The notes: generated by a model from the letters alone, not told the origin. Numbered from the stretch's first letter, positions 14,857 through 21,151 are shown. The stretch: 32,370 bases of DNA from a virus (IMGVR_UViG_3300008267_006518:1-32370), one strand, 5' to 3'. Numbers and translations are program-made.

Positions 14857-15219
14857 TTCCTCAATATTAATATTATATTGATCGAACAATTCATTTAAAA
14901 TATTCAATGTTAGTTCAATACCCGGATCATACTTATCTTGATCGTTAAGGTTATCTGCTTCAGCATATACTTTACCACGAAGATTGAATCTGATATGCCA
15001 AAGCATTTGTGCCATTTCGGAAGCTTTAACACAAGCCAAGTGTTCCATCCTGTCATCAGGATCATTCAAATCGAATTCTAATATTCCTTTCATTTTATTT
15101 TCGTGTTTTTTGATTTTAACTAATAAGGGACACTCTATATCTTCACTATGATATGTAAAACATTGTTTACAATAATCAGTTTCGTTAACAGATATTTTGA
15201 ATTCCAAGTCTTCAGTCAT
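14845..15219 (-). CDS. Phage protein with CxxC head and conserved-looking core
   Basis: 124 residues. The first 40 hold a possible zinc-binding set (YCKQCFTYHSEDIECPLL). The core from about residue 43 (MKGILEFDLNDPDDRMEHLA, then AQMLWHIRFNLRG and NILNELFDQYNINIEEL) resembles a small protein family I associate with many tailed phages, which begins xGxLxFxLPE/D and carries W...LR; its function is unknown. An internal ATG at that point could give a shorter product. Confidence 0.6.
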   Translation of the reverse strand: MTEDLEFKISVNETDYCKQCFTYHSEDIECPLLVKIKKHENKMKGILEFDLNDPDDRMEHLACVKASEMAQMLWHIRFNLRGKVYAEADNLNDQDKYDPGIELTLNILNELFDQYNINIEELTR

Positions 15220-15265
15220 TTAGTCTGTTTGTTTTCCATAGGTTTCATATCAATGTTATAGGTAA

Positions 15266-15469
15266 TTAAAAAATTGATTTCAACCGTTTCCACCACGATT
15301 TCCATCTGAACCTAACTATTGTATCACATATCATACATTTATCCATTGTATAATGTTCTGTATTTGTGTAAACGATATGACGGAAATCGTTGCAGTCATG
15401 TTTAAAAAAAGTTACTGCTTTGTCTTGTTCTTTATTCAGCCATTCAACTGCGGTTTGTTTCTTTTCCAT
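15266..15469 (-). CDS. Small phage protein, 67 aa
   Basis: 67 residues from the ATG at 15469, which follows the stop of the upstream phosphatase gene. The start MEKKQTAVEWLNKEQDKAVT resembles small phage proteins that open with K-Q-T-A-V-E-W-L. Later MDKCMICDTIVRFRWKSWWK contains a CxxC and a basic Trp-rich end that could touch nucleic acid or membrane. Function unknown. Confidence 0.6.
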   Translation of the reverse strand: MEKKQTAVEWLNKEQDKAVTFFKHDCNDFRHIVYTNTEHYTMDKCMICDTIVRFRWKSWWKRLKSIF

Positions 15470-15470
15470 T

Positions 15471-16154
15471 TTAAATTTCAATTATATTTCCGTTATTAAA
15501 ATAATTTGTATTTCCAAACTTACCATCATATACACAAGTTCCGTTGGAGAAGAGTGTTTGACAACCATAGATCTTTGTTGTTCCAGCATTTGTTATATCT
15601 TCAAAGTTATGAATATGTCCAAATAAACAAAGTTTTGGTTGCAATTTCAACATCTTCTTTTTCATATTTGAACATCCACAAAACTCAAGAACATTCATTC
15701 TGTTGTAACTCAGATCAAGAACTCCTTTGGGCGGTCCGTGAGAAAGAACGATATCGGTGTTATCGGGGATGGAATCCCAAACCTTATGCATCTTTTCTCT
15801 TTTTCTGTTCCAAGCCCAACCAACACCAAACTCAGGTGTGCAAGGAGTTCCCCATATGTTCAATCCTTCAATTTCAACACCATCGTTCTCCAAATACACA
15901 ATACCTTTATTTGTGATATCCTTTGGTTTAACCAATCCTTTTTCAATACTTGTGTCGTGGTTTCCCGCAACAAAGATCTTGTGTTTGATATCAATGGATT
16001 CATACCACTCAAGAAAGTTCAATACCTCTTGTTCGTTAAAGTATGGATTTGAGGGATTGCTACAATCTCCGGTGTGTATAACCATATCAACACCTTGGGG
16101 AACTTTTAAGAACCCGTGCATGGAATGTGTGTCAGATATGTGCCAGATTTTCAT
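15471..16154 (-). CDS. Calcineurin-like metallophosphoesterase
   Basis: 227 residues with the full set of metallophosphatase motifs: ISDTH (Asp8, His10), HTGDCSN (Asp30), AGNHD (Asn65, His66, Asp67), LSHGPP and FGHIHN. The family uses a two-metal centre to cleave phosphomono- or diesters; this length and the GTPCTPEF / SHGPP features fit the MPPED-like subgroup acting on cyclic nucleotides or other diesters. In phages such enzymes may recycle nucleotides or remove signalling nucleotides of host defence; substrate not shown. A promoter with ideal spacing precedes it. Confidence 0.9.
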   Translation of the reverse strand: MKIWHISDTHSMHGFLKVPQGVDMVIHTGDCSNPSNPYFNEQEVLNFLEWYESIDIKHKIFVAGNHDTSIEKGLVKPKDITNKGIVYLENDGVEIEGLNIWGTPCTPEFGVGWAWNRKREKMHKVWDSIPDNTDIVLSHGPPKGVLDLSYNRMNVLEFCGCSNMKKKMLKLQPKLCLFGHIHNFEDITNAGTTKIYGCQTLFSNGTCVYDGKFGNTNYFNNGNIIEI

Positions 16155-16173
16155 TGTCTTTGTTTTGGAATTA

Positions 16174-16205
16174 CAAAGATAAAAAAATAAAATGAATATT
16201 ACAAA
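16174..16205 (-). promoter_or_regulatory. Bacteroidota-type promoter of the metallophosphoesterase gene
   Basis: Minus strand TTTG (complement of 16202-16205), 20-base spacer, TATCTTTG (complement of 16174-16181); start codon at 16154. Confidence 0.75.
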
Positions 16206-16241
16206 TCTTTCTTAAAAAATGTTGAGTTCTAGTATCAACCC

Positions 16242-16361
16242 TTATACTTTCAAATCTCTGACGCGGATGATTCGCCGATTGCCAGTAATTGTATAAGACT
16301 GAATGGCTTCACCAACCCTCGATAACCAAATCATCCGTCTAACCAATTCCGCCACCTGACT
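16242..16361 (-). ncRNA. tRNA-like sequence lacking a recognisable 3' half
   Basis: Begins (16361 downward) AGTCAGGTGGCGGAATTGG, identical over this run to the 5' acceptor and D-arm of the tRNA-like RNA at 17014-17126, then diverges. A stem GGATGATT / AATCATCC (16328-16335 with 16266-16273) encloses about 55 bases. No T-arm and no CCTGACT acceptor partner is found, so this is either a truncated relic or another kind of RNA. The interior also reads as a 30-codon frame (16242-16334, beginning MIWLSRVGEAIQSYTITGN) that looks protein-like but unproven. The 3' limit is arbitrary. Confidence 0.4.
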
Positions 16362-16368
16362 ATTTATA

Positions 16369-16530
16369 TTACTGATTTGATTTACCCTTTGTATCAATCC
16401 ATAATCTCAATTCATTATAGAGGGTAATGTCATTATTAAATGTCGGCCCGAAACCCCTGAACATATATATAAATTGTTTTGCCCACCACAATTTAAACCA
16501 AAACGGTAATCTATAATAATACTTTTTCAT
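16369..16530 (-). CDS. Small basic aromatic protein, 53 aa
   Basis: 53 residues from the ATG at 16530: MKKYYYRLPFWFKLWWAKQF followed by IYMFRGFGPTF. Rich in Trp, Tyr, Phe, Lys and Arg, suggesting membrane-surface binding or a short amphipathic anchor. A longer frame exists upstream but would overlap the previous gene by 50 bases, so the short form is preferred. Not recognised. Confidence 0.45.
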   Translation of the reverse strand: MKKYYYRLPFWFKLWWAKQFIYMFRGFGPTFNNDITLYNELRLWIDTKGKSNQ

Positions 16531-16540
16531 ATCTAATTTT

Positions 16541-16996
16541 TTATGATAATGATAATACAATTCTGTCTTCCTTTTTAAAACATTCTCCATTAACTATCAT
16601 ATCACCATTTTCATTTCTTTCGCTTTCTATAGTGCAGTAAACCCAACGAAGTTGATCAAGATGAGATATAACTTTTGTAAATTTACACCATTTTGGTTTA
16701 AATATATCACTTGCAGTATCAATATCATCTAATAATTTAAACATATACTCAATCGTGTGTGATAAGGTTGCAATATTTATACCTTTGCGTTGTGATAAAT
16801 CAACAGCATAAGTGTCTTCAATCATTTTAACTAAATCATCATCAATTGAGTGTGCGTCTTTTGCTTTATTATAACAATACTTTACATAATTTTTATTACC
16901 TTCTATACCTTCATATCCTTCAAGAATATCTTCAATTGATGATAATATATCCCTTAATTTATTTGCCGAATACAGCATTTGATCTTTGTTATTCAT
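16541..16996 (-). CDS. Hypothetical helical protein, 151 aa
   Basis: 151 residues, largely helical and acidic in the first two thirds (LRDILSSIEDILEGYEGIEG, AKDAHSIDDDLVKMIEDTYA) and with Cys and Trp residues later (FKPKWCKFTKVISHLDQLRW). Cytosolic. It follows the tRNA-like RNA at 17014-17126 by 17 bases and may be on the same transcript. No family recognised. Confidence 0.6.
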   Translation of the reverse strand: MNNKDQMLYSANKLRDILSSIEDILEGYEGIEGNKNYVKYCYNKAKDAHSIDDDLVKMIEDTYAVDLSQRKGINIATLSHTIEYMFKLLDDIDTASDIFKPKWCKFTKVISHLDQLRWVYCTIESERNENGDMIVNGECFKKEDRIVLSLS

Positions 16997-17013
16997 ATTT
17001 TTTTATTTTTTTG

Positions 17014-17126
17014 TAGTCAGGACAGGATTCGAACCTGTAATTGTAGTAACGAACTGAGAACATCGCTTCCGGCTGCGAGTTACTACCCTTGTTCATTGGT
17101 GCGTCTACCAATTCCGCCACCTGACT
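17014..17126 (-). tRNA. tRNA-Leu-like RNA with oversized middle (113 bases)
   Basis: Acceptor AGTCAGG pairs perfectly with CCTGACT, the D-arm GCGGAATTGGTAGACGC is of leucine type, and the T-arm ACAGG-TTCGAAT-CCTGT is perfect. Between D- and T-arm there are about 61 bases where a class II tRNA has about 31. They include an 8-bp stem GTAGTAAC / GTTACTAC with an inner hairpin, and no normal anticodon arm can be placed with confidence. No CCA encoded. It may carry a short insertion or intron, or be a tRNA-derived RNA with another task. Confidence 0.6.
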
Positions 17127-17131
17127 AGTTG

Positions 17132-17287
17132 CTATTTATTTTTCCATCTTATATAAATGCTGAAGAATGCTACGGCTATAGTAACTACACGCCTGTATGT
17201 GTGATGGTAATAAGTTTTATTGTAGCTTATGCCAAGATCAAACCACCAATCAGCAACGCACAACCATTCTTCAGGATAAGAAGCCAT
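17132..17287 (-). CDS. Small protein, 51 aa, in the tRNA-like cluster
   Basis: 51 residues starting MASYPEEWLCVADWWFDLGI, then YNKTYYHHTYRRVVTIAVAF and a basic end. Its last third is hydrophobic enough for a membrane span. It lies between two tRNA-like RNAs, with stop 6 bases before the next tRNA-like 5' end. Upstream, at about 17302-17309, the acceptor-like sequence AGTCAGGT occurs again. Real gene likely but not certain; a 22-codon alternative in another frame was judged weaker. Confidence 0.45.
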   Translation of the reverse strand: MASYPEEWLCVADWWFDLGISYNKTYYHHTYRRVVTIAVAFFSIYIRWKNK

Positions 17288-17318
17288 CTTCTCATTATGT
17301 GCTACCTGACTATATAAT

Positions 17319-17435
17319 AACCAAAGAGGTCTTCGTCTCTCCTAGCTGGCCCACTTGAAGTTTTTCACTTCGTGCCCGACTCGAACGGGAATGCTAGCAA
17401 CCCAATCCAGCTTGCTCTTTTCAGAGTCTTTGGCT
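17319..17435 (-). ncRNA. Compact folded RNA with GAAA tetraloop and T-arm-like hairpin
   Basis: On the minus strand a 9-bp closing stem AGCCAAAGA / TCTTTGGTT (17427-17435 with 17319-17327, one G-T) encloses: hairpin CTCT-GAAA-AGAG, a 6-bp stem AGCTGG / CCAGCT, and inside that CCCG-TTCGAGT-CGGG, which mimics a tRNA T-arm, plus a hairpin closed by GAAGT / ACTTC. There is no acceptor or D-arm of a normal tRNA. The nested pairing in a gene-free gap between tRNA-like RNAs suggests a functional RNA; no known family is recognised. Confidence 0.5.
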
Positions 17436-17444
17436 ATTATTTTG

Positions 17445-17573
17445 TAGTCAAGACAGGAATCGAACCTGTACTGTCATAAAGGACATCAGCCTCGGGTTAC
17501 ATCACGCATAGTTATTTCTAACATCCCCGATACTATGCGACGGCTTTAGCGTCTTCCACTCCGCCACCTGACT
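17445..17573 (-). tRNA. tRNA-Leu-like RNA with oversized middle (129 bases)
   Basis: Acceptor AGTCAGG pairs with CTTGACT (one G-T), D-arm GCGGAGTGGAAGACGC is of leucine/serine type, T-arm ACAGG-TTCGATT-CCTGT is perfect. The middle is about 79 bases. It holds CGCATAGT / ACTATGCG (8 bp) and TCGGG / CCCGA in interleaved order, so a pseudoknot is possible, and an outer AGCC / GGCT. No anticodon arm can be assigned. The ends match the tRNA-like RNA at 17014-17126 almost exactly, so both descend from one tRNA. Confidence 0.6.
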
Positions 17574-17574
17574 T

Positions 17575-17654
17575 TAAGGCCATGCGAGCTCATCTGCATG
17601 CTTAGGCTTTTTGTCTTCTCGGTTCCGGAACCTTACGACCGTAGCGTCACCTTA
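17575..17654. other. Short structured gap
   Basis: About 80 bases without a gene. Contains hairpin CATGC-10-GCATG (17581-17600), the 12-base palindrome GGTTCCGGAACC (17621-17632) and a weak closing pair TAAGG / CCTTA. The size resembles a tRNA but no tRNA arms fit. It may be the leader or processing region of the RNA cluster. Confidence 0.3.
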
Positions 17655-17807
17655 TTTTTTTAGTTTGAAACACAAATGCCACCATATCAACATAATTCTT
17701 AAACCCCAACTATGAATTTGTATTCCCAAATCATAATGTTTGAATCCAATGTGGAGTATGAAGATGTCATTATCTTTTATGACATGCTTACTCTTTATAA
17801 TGTGCAT
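17652..17807 (-). CDS. Small His/Ile-rich protein, 51 aa
   Basis: 51 residues: MHIIKSKHVIKDNDIFILHI then YDLGIQIHSWGLRIMLIWWH and a basic end. Aromatic and basic, perhaps membrane-associated. It follows the CDGSH gene by 9 bases on the same strand. No family recognised; moderate confidence that it is translated. Confidence 0.45.
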   Translation of the reverse strand: MHIIKSKHVIKDNDIFILHIGFKHYDLGIQIHSWGLRIMLIWWHLCFKLKK

Positions 17808-17816
17808 TTTGTTTAA

Positions 17817-18017
17817 TTACATTAGAAGTCCTGTAGATGGACAAGCTTTGTGGGCACCATCACAATAAGGTTTGTTCTTGGAGAATCCACAACGACATAG
17901 AGCCACTTTTCCTTCTTTTTCTTCTACTCTCCCATCGATGTTTGTTATTTCGAAACTTCCTTCCAAGATAACTGGTCCTTGGGATAATACCACCACTTTT
18001 GTTTTTTCTTGTTGCAT
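17817..18017 (-). CDS. CDGSH-type iron-sulfur protein
   Basis: 66 residues. Near the C-terminus CRCGFSKNKPYCDGAHK is the CDGSH motif (C-x-C-x2-S-x3-P-x-C-D-G-[SAT]-H; Cys41, Cys43, Cys52, His56), which binds a labile 2Fe-2S cluster through three Cys and one His. The N-terminal half (VVVLSQGPVILEGSFEI) matches the preceding strand of bacterial CDGSH proteins. Such proteins sense redox state or shuttle clusters. It is unusual in a phage. It precedes the 51-residue gene and the tRNA-like cluster on the same strand. Confidence 0.85.
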   Translation of the reverse strand: MQQEKTKVVVLSQGPVILEGSFEITNIDGRVEEKEGKVALCRCGFSKNKPYCDGAHKACPSTGLLM

Positions 18018-18038
18018 TTTTTTAAATTTTTGAATATT

Positions 18039-18242
18039 TTATTTGAATAAGAAATATAGAATTGTAATGAACATAATCAAGGAGTAGGCCATAAAATGTA
18101 GATACATTTCGGTATATCTTTTGATTTTTTCCACTGGTATGGGATCTTCCATCAACATTTTGTTCCTTTTTCGTTTTATTACAAAACCTGTTATTAGAAA
18201 CCCATAACCCATTATTAGAAAGATAATCAGTATTAGGTTCAT
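18039..18242 (-). CDS. Two-span small membrane protein, 67 aa
   Basis: 67 residues: span one at residues 1-22 (LILIIFLIMGYGFLITGFVI), a basic loop (KRKRNKMLMEDPIPVEKIKR), span two in the C-terminal third (LHFMAYSLIMFITILYFLF). The start overlaps the stop of the upstream gene by ATGA. The overlapping frame on the same strand lacks hydrophobic order and is rejected. Function unknown. Confidence 0.6.
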   Translation of the reverse strand: MNLILIIFLIMGYGFLITGFVIKRKRNKMLMEDPIPVEKIKRYTEMYLHFMAYSLIMFITILYFLFK

Positions 18243-18628
18243 ACATGCAACATCTTTAGAATAACTGCTGTCTTACCATTCCACACTTTGATTTGAGACT
18301 TTGGGACCCAAAATTCAAATTCGCCAATTTCTTCAACTCTTTTGAGATACTCCTCACGAAATCTTTCAGCTTCAGATGCGTCTTTGATGTATTCTACTCC
18401 GAAGTGTTTAGCACAAGTCTTACCCATACCAGTCAACATTGAGAATTCATCAGTCAAAGTCATACCACAAGACATACAAACACTTCCCCTTTTGATGGTC
18501 ATTTTGCCAGCGAACTTCACGGCTTTTGGAGTCACAGCCAAGACTTTGGTCATATCGATCAAGATAGGATTGAACTTAAGACCATAGTTCTTCTTGATAT
18601 CTTGACCAGTCTTTCTACCGTTGACCAT
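18239..18628 (-). CDS. Zinc-binding phage protein (DUF6011-like)
   Basis: 129 residues. The central CMSCGMTLTDEFSMLTGMG then KTCAKHF has the C-x2-C-G-x-x-L-T-x-x-x-S-x(5)-G-x-x-C-x-x-H pattern of DUF6011-like zinc domains in phages and plasmids, thought to bind one zinc. The N-terminal half (KKNYGLKFNPILIDMTKVLA) and the C-terminal helix flank it. Likely a nucleic-acid or protein-binding accessory protein. It is the second gene of a transcript whose promoter is at 18733-18764. Confidence 0.65.
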   Translation of the reverse strand: MVNGRKTGQDIKKNYGLKFNPILIDMTKVLAVTPKAVKFAGKMTIKRGSVCMSCGMTLTDEFSMLTGMGKTCAKHFGVEYIKDASEAERFREEYLKRVEEIGEFEFWVPKSQIKVWNGKTAVILKMLHV

Positions 18629-18710
18629 ACTTTTGGATGGTGTCTTTCATTTTAATAACAAATGAGTTCTTACCTTGATAGTTCTTTACTTTGTTGATGG
18701 TGTCTGTCAT
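18615..18710 (-). CDS. 31-residue leader-like peptide gene
   Basis: 31 codons: MTDTINKVKNYQGKNSFVIK then MKDTIQKYGQR. It is the first frame after a well-formed promoter and overlaps the next start by 14 bases in another frame. KVKNYxGxNSFVLxMKDxI resembles the N-terminal region of longer phage proteins that carry the DUF6011-like zinc domain, so this may be the separated N-terminus of the downstream gene. Confidence 0.45.
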   Translation of the reverse strand: MTDTINKVKNYQGKNSFVIKMKDTIQKYGQR

Positions 18711-18732
18711 AGTTTTTCCCGTTTTGTTGACA

Positions 18733-18764
18733 CAAAGATATAACAAAAAATTGAATTGCACAAA
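18733..18764 (-). promoter_or_regulatory. Bacteroidota-type promoter
   Basis: Minus strand TTTG (complement of 18761-18764), 20-base spacer, TATCTTTG (complement of 18733-18740). It starts the transcript for the 31-residue frame, the zinc protein and the following genes, immediately after the terminator of the giant RNA. Confidence 0.75.
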
Positions 18765-18771
18765 AAAAAGT

Positions 18772-18811
18772 AAAAAAAAATAGGTTAAGATTTCGGGGAT
18801 CCTAACCTATT
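18772..18811 (-). terminator. Strong intrinsic terminator of the giant RNA
   Basis: On the minus strand AATAGGTTAGGAT pairs with ATCTTAACCTATT over 13 bp (one G-U), loop of 7, followed by a run of nine T. It defines the 3' end of the structured RNA near 18772. Confidence 0.9.
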
Positions 18812-19890
18812 TAAACCAAAGCTTCAGCACTTATCTTTGTGTTAAGAAGATCAATAAACTATTTCACAATCATAGTCTACAATTGGTAGTAATTTTACGA
18901 GAAGTTAGTATCGTGTTTTATGCTCGGACTTATACACGCTATCAACCATTAAAGAAGCAGGTCTATCGTAAACACTTATCCAAAGGGTGAACATCGTTAG
19001 AGTCTAATCCCCAGTGGGTTTAACCAAAGTTTGATTTTGTTTAATTTCTTTAAAAAACGATGAGATTACTCGTTTGGTTTGGAGACCTTTACATCGGATT
19101 ATTGTTTCCCGACTTATCCACAGAATTTTGTTCTGTATTCTCCAGTGTCGATGAGTTAGACCCATCACTCCTCAAGGTTTCATCTACTCTATCACTACTC
19201 CACTCTCTTCGAGGATGCCTCCCCAATTAGTCCTTGCGGGACTAGAGGTTTTTGGTGACAATATGATCAGACTTGGGATCTGAATCATCCTACCGACAGC
19301 CGGTAAGTAAGTGGACACCTTCCGATGAAACCTGCCGAACACTTTTCCTTAAGAACATTTAGTTTCTTTTAGATTGTGTCGTGGATTATCAAGGTAGTGG
19401 TTCGGCACCAGAGATATAAACTTTTGATCTATACCTATACTGAACTACCCTGTGAAACATCCCTGCTTCCTAACTTTTAGACAACTTCGAGATCCAACTC
19501 TTGGTAAAGTTTGATCAAGGAAAGTAACGGCACCACCCGTACACCTTCATACCTTTAGGTTTTAAGTCACCTATGATTATGGATACCGTAATGATATGGT
19601 TGGATAACCATACTTCTCACAAGAACCCTACGGGTTATTCTTATTGTCCTTCCGAACTCAACTGAACGACCCACATCGCTCAGTTACCTAACCATTTCTC
19701 CTACAGTGTCACCCTCGAATACTCAGGTTTGGTAATATCCCGCTTGCATACTCGAGCTCGGTTACCCAAGCCGCAGAGTCATTACACTTGTGACTCCACT
19801 TTATACCCCTTTCAGGGTTTATTTTAAAAGGACTATATGCCGCCCAAATACTATCTTTCAAAGAACGATGAGAAACGATTTTTCTCAAAC
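18772..19890 (-). ncRNA. Giant structured noncoding RNA, about 1.1 kb, GOLLD/ROOL-like
   Basis: No convincing gene exists in this stretch on either strand. A promoter (19897-19927) and a terminator (18772-18811) on the minus strand delimit one transcript of about 1.1 kb. Local stems are abundant: 19776-19796 (6 bp), 19660-19685 (6+3 bp), 19624-19636 (5 bp, triloop), 19595-19612 (7 bp, tetraloop), 19291-19305 (5 bp), 19263-19288 (9 bp with one bulge), 19228-19244 (6 bp plus outer 4), 19121-19135 (5 bp). GC content is clearly above the neighbouring gaps. Size, density of structure, phage setting and nearby tRNAs are those of GOLLD and ROOL RNAs, which are reported to assemble into RNA-only cages. 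Family assignment is not tested; it could be a new class. Confidence 0.85.
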
Positions 19891-19896
19891 AGAATT

Positions 19897-19927
19897 CAAA
19901 TATATAAATACTTTTTTGATTTGTCAA
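19897..19927 (-). promoter_or_regulatory. Promoter of the giant RNA
   Basis: Minus strand TTG (complement of 19925-19927, in TTGAC), 20-base spacer, TATATTTG (complement of 19897-19904). Transcription should start near 19890, where the structured region begins. Confidence 0.8.
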
Positions 19928-20059
19928 GGGGTGAAAACAAATTTTTTCTCCTTCTGTTATCTATATATTAAGTTTTATCTTTTTTATTTAAATTAGGTCG
20001 AATGTTAATATTTATTTAATAGATTGGTAACAATTTATTAATATATAAAATTTAAAGCT

Positions 20060-20389
20060 ATGAAATACTTGATTTTAATTGTTTTGATGTTTTGTTCCAC
20101 ACTCAGTTTCTCCCAAACTAAAAATAAAGTTATCAAATATTATCCTGATGGATCTATAGAGGAAATTAGATATTTCGATAATAGATCAAGAAGGGTGGGT
20201 GAATGGATTAGATACTATGATAACGGAAAGATAAATGGTATTGCTTATTTTGAGAAAGGTAAGAAGACAGGTATGTGGAAAACTTATGATTTTGATGGAA
20301 AATTAATTTATGTGACCAGTTTTTCCAATAACAAAAGGGTTAATGTATTCCATTGGTCTGAATCATCAGGTCTAGTGGTTAAGAATTGA
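20060..20389 (+). CDS. Secreted MORN-repeat protein (YwqK-like)
   Basis: 109 residues. Signal peptide MKYLILIVLMFCSTLSFSQ; then repeats of the YYxDGxIxxxxYFxxxxxxGxW form: KYYPDGSIEEIRYFDN, RYYDNGKINGIAYFEKGKKT, GMWKTYDFDGKLIYVTSF. These are the MORN-like repeats of the YwqK antitoxin-component family, which in Bacteroidota are often exported. Likely a periplasmic or surface beta-structure. It reads away from the giant RNA; 19928-20059 between them is AT-rich with no clear promoter. It converges on the Nudix gene with an 11-base overlap. Confidence 0.75.
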   Translation: MKYLILIVLMFCSTLSFSQTKNKVIKYYPDGSIEEIRYFDNRSRRVGEWIRYYDNGKINGIAYFEKGKKTGMWKTYDFDGKLIYVTSFSNNKRVNVFHWSESSGLVVKN

Positions 20390-20789
20390 GAACTATTTGA
20401 ATTATTTCTTTAAGTTTTGGATTCAATGGTGTTGGTAATTCACTCACATCGAAATATGCCCAAGTTGAATGTTCATCACCATCTTTAGCTTTATTAAGAT
20501 CTGGTTTGATAATTTCTTCAGAATCCATGCAGAATACATACATCATACCTTTGATCCTTTGACCATCTCTAGTATGTCTTTCGATCATACCACATAGATT
20601 GATCTCGTTGTTGGCTTTTACATTTGTCTCTTCATAGAATTCACGCAAAGCCCCTTCACCCGGATTTTCACCTTCTTCCAAACTTCCACCGAATATGCTC
20701 CACTCACCTGGAAGAGTCCCTTTGTTGTTTCTTTTTGCCAAAAGGACTTTACCTTTGTGACGAACCATAATTCCCGAGTATCTTTTCAT
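20379..20789 (-). CDS. Nudix hydrolase
   Basis: 136 residues from the ATG at 20789 (a TTG one codon earlier was not chosen). The Nudix box runs from Gly35: GSLEEGENPGEGALREFYEE, then TNV, matching G-x5-E-x7-R-E-U-x-E-E-x-G-U except Asn for Gly near the end. The motif binds Mg and the enzyme cleaves nucleoside diphosphates linked to another moiety. WSIFGGSLEEGE and EHSTWAYFDVSEL fit NTP pyrophosphohydrolases of phage type. Possible roles are cleaning oxidised nucleotides or removing NAD- or ADP-ribose-type signals; substrate unknown. Confidence 0.9.
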   Translation of the reverse strand: MKRYSGIMVRHKGKVLLAKRNNKGTLPGEWSIFGGSLEEGENPGEGALREFYEETNVKANNEINLCGMIERHTRDGQRIKGMMYVFCMDSEEIIKPDLNKAKDGDEHSTWAYFDVSELPTPLNPKLKEIIQIVLNS

Positions 20790-20809
20790 CAAATTTAATA
20801 TTTATAAGT

Positions 20810-21151
20810 ATGCAAATATCGATAAACGACATTAAAATATCAACAGAATTTGTTCATTCTCCTGAAAAAATATCGAAAGGAATGATGGGTAGAAGATTCA
20901 AAAAACCAAATGATGGAATGTTATTTGGTATGGGTAATGGTAAACATTCCTTTTGGATGAAAAATTGTGTTCAGGATCTGGATATTTTGTTCATTAAAGA
21001 TGGTATTATAAATAAAATATATCATAATTGTCCACCTTGTGAGACTGAAGATTGTAAACATTATAATGGTGTTGGCAATTTTGTATTGGAACTCAGTGGT
21101 GGTTTTTGTAAAAGACACGGAATCGAAGAGGGTGATGAGTTGACAATGTAA
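20810..21151 (+). CDS. DUF192 family protein
   Basis: 113 residues. EFVHSPEKISKGMMGRR then GMLFGMGNGKHSFWMKNC and QDLDILFIKDG match DUF192 (typical GLMFRxxLxxxxGMLFxF...xFWMKNTxxPLDIxFI). In bacteria these are small beta-barrel domains of unknown role; phage and archaeal copies lack the signal peptide, as here. The extra Cys pairs (CPPCETEDC) may bind metal. Divergent from the Nudix gene with about 20 bases between starts. Confidence 0.8.
   Translation: MQISINDIKISTEFVHSPEKISKGMMGRRFKKPNDGMLFGMGNGKHSFWMKNCVQDLDILFIKDGIINKIYHNCPPCETEDCKHYNGVGNFVLELSGGFCKRHGIEEGDELTM

Noticed and set aside
15506-16182. Several overlapping plus-strand frames of 100-140 codons
   Set aside because: They lie opposite the metallophosphoesterase gene, whose motifs are complete.
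17129-17317. 62-codon frame on the plus strand
   Set aside because: It is the reverse complement of a tRNA-like end and a better minus-strand gene.
18772-19890. Group I or group II intron, RNase P or tmRNA
   Set aside because: I could not find the conserved core segments of these RNAs, there is no interrupted gene at the ends, and promoter and terminator mark an independent transcript.
19709-19927. 72-codon open frame on the minus strand within the giant RNA
   Set aside because: Composition is unlike the other genes, it begins on top of the promoter, and it covers only a small part of a continuous structured region; no family pattern.
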